From Megaustenia siamemsis (Eukaryota; Mollusca; Gastropoda; Stylommatophora; Ariophantidae), in contig JAVIAB010000024.1 in assembly GCA_032433765.1 (NCBI GenBank), positions 13,100,578-13,164,577 of the forward strand: a stretch of 64,000 nt of DNA. The letters are read 5' to 3'. Under the pieces are notes generated by a model. The model ran no database searches and was not told where the DNA came from. It saw nothing but the letters and a program-made list of their open reading frames with translations. Positions 56,616 to 64,000 of the stretch are shown piece after piece. Position 1 is the first letter of the stretch, and each line of letters starts with the position of its first letter. The position numbers and the translations under genes are program-made.

Positions 56616-57171
56616 AACAACGAGTGAGGTATGTATGTGCTTCCTTCTTAATTAAATAAACTATTCACATATGTGTTCTGAAAATGGAGGGGGTAGGCAA
56701 ATAATTTGCAGGCGCTGCGGTAAAGTTAGTAGCAGGAGCACGTAGTAGGTTGTACAATATCAGGTTCAGAAACATTATGTGTTTTATTAAGTCGCATATC
56801 TTTGTTTTCAGATCGTTAATCTCGCGAATGCCGTAAGTCTTTGGGACCATCAACATGAACATAAATGTCATGTCATTGTTTATAAGAACCGCATATAACA
56901 GGATGACGAAAGCTAAGCGGGAGATAATCCAAATGTCAAAGAAATGGTAGAAGGGGGCGTCACGAAAGACGAAAAGTTATTGATCATAAAAGTTGAGTTT
57001 TTGTCTGCTTATACAAGCCTGTATTACGTCTACCTTGCTTACATATTGTCTTACATGGTGGGACGTATACATTATGTTTTGTGCGAATCTATGTGGGCTC
57101 AACATTATCATCGAATGTAATGTTGAATAACAAGTTTGTTTGTTGCTTATTTTATTTTAATTTTTATTAAA
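56616..57171. other. Unassigned spacer
   Basis: No tandem or dispersed repeat and no frame of note was seen between the array and a SINE-D copy. Confidence 0.35.
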
Positions 57172-57492
57172 TTTTCGTTCACCAGCTTCTACCTCTGACG
57201 AAGTCCCTAGAAACTAGGAACTGAATTTTGCGTGTTAATCCATTTTTCCCTGGCAGCCGTGTGCTCAGGGGTCCTTCGCCGCACAGGCAGATAACTCCGA
57301 CTTCGGAGGTACTAATATTTTTTCCATCGATGAGTAATTGACGTTTCAAGCCGGGCCTCGCTTCTGAGACCAGTGGTGGTTGCCGCAGAGAGAAATCATA
57401 AATAAAAATCCCAACCTGTGTAGCTGGGATTTGAACCCACAACCTCTCTGTCTCAGGCCGGCGTCTTGCCTCGAGACCAACCAGTTCCCCCA
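57172..57492 (-). repeat. SINE-D copy 1
   Basis: The minus-strand start GGGGGAACTGGTTGGTCTCG and GTGGGTTCAAATCCCAGC supply A box-like and good B box motifs. The body includes CCGAAGTCGGAGTTATCTGC and ends TCGTCAGAGGTAGAAGC. It is ~320 bp and colinear with 60652-60968. Confidence 0.85.
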
Positions 57493-57567
57493 CTTATTTT
57501 CTTTGATCTCACTATTGATATCAGGCCATCTATTTCTCTTGATGATCTTAGTGGTATCTTGTGTTGT

Positions 57568-57862
57568 TATTGTGAAAGAAGCCAAAGCAAAAAGAGAGCT
57601 AATTTCCAATATTAGGAAGAAACAATCATAATTAAAATGCCATGTAATGAGAAGAGAACAGCTGCAATGTATTGTAACAACTGGGAAAATTGAGGGATGA
57701 AGAGATCGAGGGAAGCAAAGAGAAAAGAATTCAGACAGCTTAAGAGAATGGCTTTGGCAGAAGGTCAACAACAGAAATGATAAATAATTGTCGAGATAGA
57801 AAGTTGTGGAAAGACATGATCACCTACGCAAGCAGGCCCAGTACTTGATGATGATGATGTAT
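57568..57862 (+). pseudogene. LINE-C 3' end
   Basis: VKEAKAKRELISNIRKKQS opens the fragment, then CHVMRREQLQCIVTTGKIEG, MINNCRDRKLWKDMITYASR and a GATGATGATGATG tail. One stop (AATCATAATTAAAATG) and frame changes are present. Confidence 0.88.
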
Positions 57863-58340
57863 TGTTATTTAATGTTACTTCTCCCTTCTATGATGCTGAA
57901 CTTATAGTCATTTCTTACACTGCCTTACCAGTGCTTAACATATGCAGTAGCTTCATATGTCCCTGCCTTTCTAATCTGACACAGTAGAGGCATTTACTTG
58001 ATAACATGTATTTTATTATGTAAAAAAGTATCATCAAAGGAAACAGAAAGTAACACCTTCATTTAATGCAGTACATGAACACACATTAGACGTCCACTTT
58101 CACAATTCCAGGAACGGGCGTCAGAGCGGACACGGGAATGTCACAACTGCTGTGACGCTATTCAGAATCAAAGGCTAGAAGAAAAATATGTTTACATTTT
58201 GTTACCAACTTAGGAATTACACGACCATTGTGGCCTAAACGACCATTGTGGTCTACACGACCATTTCGGTCTACTTGGCCCAGACGTCGACTTTTGTTTT
58301 GTTACTTACATATGTAAAGCTGTTAAAATAGCACTTTGTT
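57863..58340. other. Spacer with three short direct repeats
   Basis: At about 58218-58277 ACGACCATTGTGGCCTAA, ACGACCATTGTGGTCTAC and ACGACCATTTCGGTCTAC are an 18-bp repeat in three copies. The rest is unassigned. Confidence 0.55.
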
Positions 58341-59945
58341 AAAACAATATTGATGTAGTAGATGGAACAATATTGATGTAGTAGAGTGTACAATATTGAT
58401 GTTGTGGAGTGAACAATATTGATGTAGTAGAGTGAACAATATTGATGTAGTAGAGTGAACAATATTGATGTAGTAGAGTGAACAATATTGATGTAGTAGA
58501 GTGAACAATATTGATGTAGTAGAGTGAAAAATATTGATGTAGTAGAGTGAAAAATATTGATGTAGTGGAGTGAACAATATTGATGTAGTAGATGGAACAA
58601 TATTGATGTAGTAGAGTGAACAATATTGATGTTGTAGATGGAACAATATTGATGTAGTAGAGTGTACAATATTGATGTAGTAGAGTGTACAATATTGATG
58701 TAGTAGAGTGTACAATATTGATGTAGTAGATGGAACAATATTGATGTAGTAGAGTGTACAATATTGATGTAGTAGAGTGAACAATGTTGATGTAGTAGAG
58801 TGAACAATATTGATGTAGTAGAGTGAACAATATTGATGTAGTAGATGGAACAATATTGATGTAGTAGAGTGAACAATATTGATGTAGTAGAGTGAACAAT
58901 ATTGATGTAGTAGAGTGAACAATATTGATGTAGTAGAGTGAAAAATATTGATGTAGTAGAGTGAAAAATATTGATGTAGTGGAGTGAACAATATTGATGT
59001 AGTAGATGGAACAATATTGATGTAGTAGAGTGAACAATATTGATGTTGTAGATGGAACAATATTGATGTAGTAGAGTGTACAATATTGATGTAGTAGAGT
59101 GTACAATATTGATGTAGTAGAGTGTACAATATTGATGTAGTAGATGGAACAATATTGATGTAGTAGAGTGTACAATATTGATGTAGTAGAGTGAACAATG
59201 TTGATGTAGTAGAGTGAACAATATTGATGTAGTAGAGTGAACAATATTGATGTAGTAGATGGAACAATATTGATGTAGTAGAGTGAACAATATTGATGTA
59301 GTAGAGTGAACAATATTGATGTAGTAGAGTGAACAATATTGATGTAGTAGAGTGAACAATATTGATGTAGTAGAGTGAACAATATTGATGTAGTAGATGG
59401 AACAATATTGATGTAGTAGATGGAACAATATTGATGTAGTAGAGTGTACAATATTGATGTAGTAGATGGAACAATATTGATGTAGTAGATGGAACAATAT
59501 TGATGTAGTAGAGTGTACAATATTGATGTAGTAGATGGAACAATATTGATGATAAACAGTTGTTGAGCTAAATCATCAAAAGTATACAATATTAATGTAG
59601 TAGATGGAACAATATTGATGTAGTAGATGGAACAATATTGATGTAGTAGATGGAACAATATTGATGTAGTAGATGGAACAATATTGATGTAGTAGATGGA
59701 ACAATATTGATGTAGTAGATGGAACAATATTGATGTAGTAGAGTGAACAATATTGATGTAGTAGATGGAACAATATTGATGTAGTAGATGGAACAATATT
59801 GATGATAAACAGTTGTTGAGCTAAATCATAACAAGTATACAATATTGATGTAGTAGAGTGAACAATATTGATGTAGTAGATGGAACAATATTGATGATAA
59901 ACAGTTGTTGAGCTAAATCATCAAAAGTATACAATATTGATGATA
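58341..59945 (-). repeat. 23-bp minisatellite array
   Basis: About 65-70 units of 23 bp (ACAATATTGATGTAGTAGAG plus TGA) with variants GATGGA, GAGTGT and GAGTGAAAA. A block is duplicated at 414 bp (18 units; marker pair 58522/58936). A ~35-bp spacer containing GATAAACAGTTGTTGAGCTA interrupts at 59549, 59800 and 59895. All three minus-strand frames are open for 400-485 codons because the unit has no stop in any frame; no start context, domain or codon bias supports a protein. Confidence 0.97.
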
Positions 59946-60024
59946 CATAATTGTTGGGTAGATTGTCTTCAGCGGATAGAAGAAATGCAATAATACGTGG
60001 GAGTATGTAATGTATATATATATA

Positions 60025-60282
60025 AAAGTAAAGTACCACCGTCACGCCAAGTGACGTATAGAGAATGTGGTGTTATTGACCTTAAATTTTACAGACCTTC
60101 GGCACATGATTTTTGGGGTAATGTGTACGGTATTACACCCGTGCCGCTTTACTTTCCCAGAAAAAATCTGGTACCCATTAAAAGCTGCGTGAAACGGAAA
60201 CGCTCGGTTGGGATCGAACCCTACCTCTTGTCCTTTAAATGACCCCTTATGTTAACTAACCACTGAGCTATCGCGGCTCCCT
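60025..60282 (-). repeat. SINE-A copy 8
   Basis: From AAGTAAAGTACCACCGTCAC to CTGAGCTATCGCGGCTCC. The stretch between the boxes contains an odd AATGACCCCTTATG replacement. Both flanks carry AATGTxTATATATA-like sequence, consistent with insertion into a (TA)n site. Confidence 0.9.
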
Positions 60283-60287
60283 AATGT

Positions 60288-60322
<35 letters not shown>

Positions 60323-60352
60323 AAGGGAGCGAGAGATAGAGAAAGAGAGAGG

Positions 60353-60388
<36 letters not shown>

Positions 60389-60392
60389 AATT
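60288..60392. repeat. (TA)n plus (GA)n microsatellites
   Basis: About 30 bp of TA repeats followed by about 65 bp of GA-rich purine repeat. Confidence 0.95.
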
Positions 60393-60651
60393 AAGTACCA
60401 GAAAACGTGGTACAAACAGAACCACAATGAGTGAAAACAAAGACTATCAACACACACACAATACACTTTAGTTGAAAATGTGAGTATATCCAGAACTAAC
60501 AATTTTGTTCAAGAGCAAACCGAGTGGGCAAAGTTGGAAAATATGATCTATTTACCATTTTGTTATGTTCCATGTTCTAAAATAATTATTGATATTTTCC
60601 CAGATTGACAATGTGGTAACTGAAACACTGAAGGTAAGTTATATATTTTAT
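60393..60651. other. Short unassigned spacer
   Basis: No repeats or frames recognised. Confidence 0.3.
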
Positions 60652-60968
60652 TTCGTTCACCAGCTTTTACATCTGACGAATTCCCTAGAGACTAGGAACT
60701 GAATTGTGCGTGTTAATCCATTTTTTCCATGGCAGCCGTGTGCACAGGGGCCCCTCGCCGCACAGGCAGATAACTCCGATTTCGGAGGTCATATTTTTTT
60801 CTGTCGATGAGTAATTGACGTTTCAAACCGGGCCTCGCTGCTGAGACCAGGGGTGGTTGCCGCAGTGAGAAATCATAAATACAAAAATCCGAACCTGTGT
60901 AGATTTGAACCCACAACCTCTCTGTCTCGAGGCTGGCGTCTTGCCACGAGACCAACCAGTCCCCTGGA
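60652..60968 (-). repeat. SINE-D copy 2
   Basis: Colinear with 57172-57492 apart from small indels; the B-box region is shortened (TTTGAACCCACAACC in antisense kept, flanking GCTGGGA lost). Ends CGTTCACCAGCTTTTACATC on the left. Confidence 0.85.
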
Positions 60969-61153
60969 TGTTGGTTATTGACATTCCTGATCATGAGAAC
61001 CACATCCTGAAAACTGATCAGGTCCTCGGGGAGAATTTATCCCAATGACGTTAAAAGTGTGTTTCTAACCACCTGGCGCAGATCTATGTCGCCATGATCT
61101 GTTTGTGTAATGTACCTCCCCAGAAAGGCCCTCCCTTTTGCTCTCTTTCGGTA
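60969..61153. other. Short unassigned spacer
   Basis: Balanced composition, no matches. It is immediately downstream (minus-strand sense) of the octapeptide-repeat frame. Confidence 0.3.
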
Positions 61154-61549
61154 TCATTCTGTCCTCATTGTTCCTGATAACAAAGATCTAGGCCATGTTG
61201 TCATCATCATGTGTAAATAGGGGGACCACAACTTATAGAGTGCTTTGTCTGCTGCTACCTCCTTCATGAACCGAATACATCGTTCTCCCTTAGCCTCTAC
61301 TACCAGCCGTCCCTTTGCCTCTACTACCAGCCTTCCCTTACCTTCTACTACCAGCCCTCCCTTAGCCTCTACAACCAGCTGTCCCTTAGCCTCTACTACC
61401 AGCCCTTCCTTAGCCTCTACTACCTGCCCTCCCTTAGCCTCCACTACCAGCCCTCCCTCAGCCGCTACTACCAGCTCTCCCTTAGCCTCTACTTTCAGTT
61501 GTTTGAAATTACTGGTGGCCTTTTTCATGTCCCTCTCAAGATCTGTCAT
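61154..61549 (-). CDS. Octapeptide-repeat open frame (uncertain)
   Basis: A 131-codon minus-strand frame opens a little upstream of its first Met (preceded by RDLNPWDLRR). It starts MTDLERDMKKATSNFKQLKV, then about nine octads of the form VVEAKGGL, then ERCIRFMKEVAADKALYKLW. The 24-bp period preserves the frame and most variants keep the acidic/basic/hydrophobic pattern. The charged N-terminus could be coiled coil. No family recognised; it could be a minisatellite inside a noncoding region or a retroelement Gag remnant. Confidence 0.3.
   Translation of the reverse strand: MTDLERDMKKATSNFKQLKVEAKGELVVAAEGGLVVEAKGGQVVEAKEGLVVEAKGQLVVEAKGGLVVEGKGRLVVEAKGRLVVEAKGERCIRFMKEVAADKALYKLWSPYLHMMMTTWPRSLLSGTMRTE
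61280..61500 (-). repeat. 24-bp minisatellite (about nine units)
   Basis: Plus-strand units CTTAGCCTCTACTACCAGCC plus CTCC, with single-base variants in nearly every copy. It forms the core of the octapeptide frame. Confidence 0.93.
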
Positions 61550-61721
61550 TCGTCGAAGGTCCCAGGGGTTCAGATCTCGGCATGATTGTCATAGCTTCAG
61601 CGTGCGTCTTTTCTTGAGCTAGGCCAACTCTACATCCTGCGTCCACCACACAAATTATATGATTTAGATCTGACGAATTCTGGGAGAGAGTAATCACTGA
61701 TATTCAGTAGCTCTTTTTTCT

Positions 61722-62164
61722 ACTTTGTATCAACCATAATAGAACCAATTCTGACCTATCGAAGCGAATTATGGACAGTAGACAAACAAATGAAAAGTCG
61801 ACTAGAGGCTACAGAGATGAGATTTCTCAGAAGAATGTTGAAAGTTCACTGGACAGCTAAAAAGTCCAATGAAGAAATTTTCAAAGAGGCCAACACAAAA
61901 AGGGAGCTCCTGAAAAATATCAGAAAGAAACAATCAACATTTTTCGGGCACATCATGAGAAGAAGAAATTTGGAATAATTGGTTACAACTGGCAAAATAA
62001 AAGGAAAGAGAGATCGCGGATGACAAAGAGATAAAATACTAGATAGCTTGATGTCATGGCATGGGAAACAGTTAAAAACAGAACTGATATGATGCACTGT
62101 AGATAGAAGATTGTGGAATGACATGATCGCCTACGCCAACTGGTATAGCACATGATGATGATGA
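61722..62164 (+). pseudogene. LINE-A 3' end with partial open frame
   Basis: IIEPILTYRSELWTVDKQMK, RRMLKVHWTAKKSNEEIFKE and RKKQSTFFGHIMRRRNLE, a stop, then TTGKIKGKRDRG. After further breaks come TELI-like and RRLWNDMIAYANWYST ends and a GATGATGATGATC tail. It is the second-longest LINE-A thumb region here. Confidence 0.9.
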
Positions 62165-62559
62165 TCAACCAAAACTGTTATTATTTCAAACGAATTGACC
62201 AGTACCGCTGTTTCCTACTTCGTATCAATCAAAGCATTGTTATTATTTCAAACGAGTTGATAAGTGACGAATCTAAACAAGAACAACTGTCATGATGGGG
62301 TTAAAGAAAGACACAGCTCATGTGCTGAGAGTGATTTAAGGACGACTTCCCTTTCAAGAATTCATGAGGAAAAGCATGAAATCAATACTCAGAACAATTA
62401 CTATCGAAGGCTAAAGCAATGGGATTAACTCTTACCCTTCCTGGTTACATTACTGGTTTGAACTAAATTACCGGACTTAGATTTGTAAAAAGTCGATTTT
62501 GCAAGAGCCGAAGTGAGCGGTAGCGAAAGGTAAAGGAAATGCTCAGGAGTGAGTGTTAC
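62165..62559. other. Unassigned spacer
   Basis: TTATTATTTCAAACGAxTTGA occurs twice (about 62178 and 62240). Nothing else is recognised. Confidence 0.4.
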
Positions 62560-63790
62560 TGGCTAGACAATAGAGATAGAAACAACAAATGTATACAAGA
62601 ACTAACAACTAATAGTCAATAGAGATAGAAACAACAAATGTATACAAGAACTAACAGCTAATAGTCAATAGAGATAGAAACAACAAATGTATACAAGAAC
62701 TAACAACTAAAAGTCAATTTAGATAGAAACAACAAATGTATACACGAACTAACAACTAAAAGTCAATAGAGAGAGAAACAACAAATGTATACAATAACTA
62801 ACAACTAATAGACAATAGAGAGAGAAACAACAAATGTATACAATAACTAACAACTAAAAGTCAATAGAGAGAGAAACAACAAATGTATACACGAACTAAC
62901 AACTAATAGACAATAGAGATAGAAACAACAAATGTATACAAGAACTAACAACTAATAGACAATAGAGATAGAAACAACAAATGTTTACAAGAACTAACAG
63001 CTAATAGACAATAGAGATAGAAACAACAAATGTATACAAGAACTAACAACTAATAGTCAATAGAGATAGAAACAACAAATGTATACAAGAACTAACAGCT
63101 AATAGACAATAGAGATAGAAACAACAAATGTATATAAGAACTAACAACAAATAGGCAATAGAGTTATAAACAACTAATGTTTACAAGAACTAACAACTAA
63201 TAGACAATAGAGATAGAAACAATAAATGTATACAAGAACTAACAGCTAATAATCAATAGAGATAGAAACAACTAATGTATACACGAACTAACAGCTAATA
63301 GACAATAGAGATAGAAACAACACATGTAAACAAGAACTAATAACAGTAGAGATAGAAAGTAACTAATGTATACACGAACTAACAACTAATAGACAATAGA
63401 GATAGAAACAACAAATGTAAACAAGAACTAACAACTAAAAGTCAATAGAGATAGAAACAACAAATGTATACAAGAACTAACAACTAAAAGTCAATAGAGA
63501 TAGAAACAATAAATGTAAACAAGAACTAACAACTAAAAGTCAATAGAGATAGAAACAACAAATGTATACAAGAACTAACAACTAAAAGTCAATAGAGATA
63601 GAAACAATAAATGTATACAAGAACTAACAACTAAAAGTCAATAGAGATAGAAACAACAAATGTATACAAGAACTAACAACTAAAAGTCAATAGAGATAGA
63701 AACAATAAATGTAAACAAGAACTAACAACTAAAAGTCAATAGAGATAGAAACAATAAATGTATACAAGAACTAACAACTAATAGTCAATC
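62560..63790 (+). repeat. 49-bp minisatellite array
   Basis: About 25 units of 49 bp contain CAATAGAGATAGAAACAACA and AATGTATACAAGAACTAACA. Variants (GACAATAG, AAAAGTC, GTAAACAAG) are arranged in blocks. The unit's first part resembles the R1 tail GACAATAGATAGAGATAGAA at 43482. The right flank (CCTTATGTCTCGTCTTCGTC) also resembles the R1 end (CCCTATGTGCCGTCTTCGGC). Confidence 0.96.
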
Positions 63791-63902
63791 GTTGAGAACT
63801 TTGACTTCCGCCTTATGTCTCGTCTTCGTCTCTAGAGAAAGAAAATGAATGAATTAAATCATGAAACTCGAACGACTTGTCGTTTATATAAGGATATCAA
63901 CA

Positions 63903-64000
63903 AAAGCTCCTAAAAAACATCAGAAAGAAACAATCAGCATTTTTCGGGCACATCATGAGAAGAGTAAAGTTGGAATACTTGGTTACAACTGGCAAAATAA
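63903..64000 (+). pseudogene. LINE-A fragment, cut by the window end
   Basis: KLLKNIRKKQSAFFGHIMRR and VKLEYLVTTGKI read almost without damage before the window stops. The copy probably continues to a GATGATG tail outside. Confidence 0.85.

Noticed and set aside
58271..59842. Three overlapping minus-strand frames of 400-485 codons as a large repetitive protein gene
   Set aside because: They are the same 23-bp unit read in rotation. There is no unique N-terminus, no domain, and all three frames are equally open.

Overview
The window looks like repeat-dense DNA from an animal nuclear genome. No region shows bacterial operon structure, ribosome-binding sites or CRISPR, and no complete host gene is visible. 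Almost every recognisable coding fragment belongs to a transposable element: non-LTR (LINE) reverse transcriptases, one hAT and one mariner transposase. There are many short interspersed elements with tRNA-like heads. LINE/SINE content of this style is common in lophotrochozoans such as molluscs, but this is an inference and the species cannot be fixed from the sequence.

Tandem arrays are the dominant feature. More than fifteen arrays with unrelated monomers fill roughly a third of the window. They include a 50-bp array (3.0-5.0 kb), a 58-bp array (13.6-14.4 kb), abutting 58- and 64-bp arrays (15.4-16.5 kb), a 48-bp array (17.5-17.9 kb), 47-bp blocks (21.7-22.4 kb), a 20-bp array (24.8-25.0 kb), a 24-bp array (32.0-32.3 kb), a 32-bp array (32.7-33.9 kb), a 3-kb GGTT-rich tract (38.0-41.1 kb), an 8.2-kb 41-bp array (44.1-52.2 kb), a ~56-60-bp array (55.8-56.6 kb), a 23-bp array (58.3-59.9 kb), a 24-bp array (61.3-61.5 kb) and a 49-bp array (62.6-63.8 kb). 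The long open frames in the 58-kb and 38-41-kb regions are by-products of these arrays.

Between the arrays lie 5'-truncated LINE 3' ends from about ten families, called LINE-A to LINE-K here (the letters are local labels). LINE-A, -B and -C end in GATGAT-type tails, and LINE-E ends in an AGAAG-type tail. There are at least four SINE families with recognisable A and B boxes, a SINE-like ~230-bp repeat (R1), an unclassified ~430-730-bp family (R-F, five copies) and two minor dispersed repeats. Three nested insertions can be read from target-site duplications: hAT into LINE-A (8 bp), mariner into R1 (TA, with empty sites elsewhere in the window) and a SINE into LINE-I (15 bp).

The best candidate for host-derived coding sequence is an exon-like frame at 35138-35521 (minus strand). 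It has five N-glycosylation sequons, and a decayed partial copy lies at 21828-21995. Nothing in the window forms a coherent new multi-gene system. The unusual biology is in array architecture, possible array seeding by transposon ends, and SINE head exchange.
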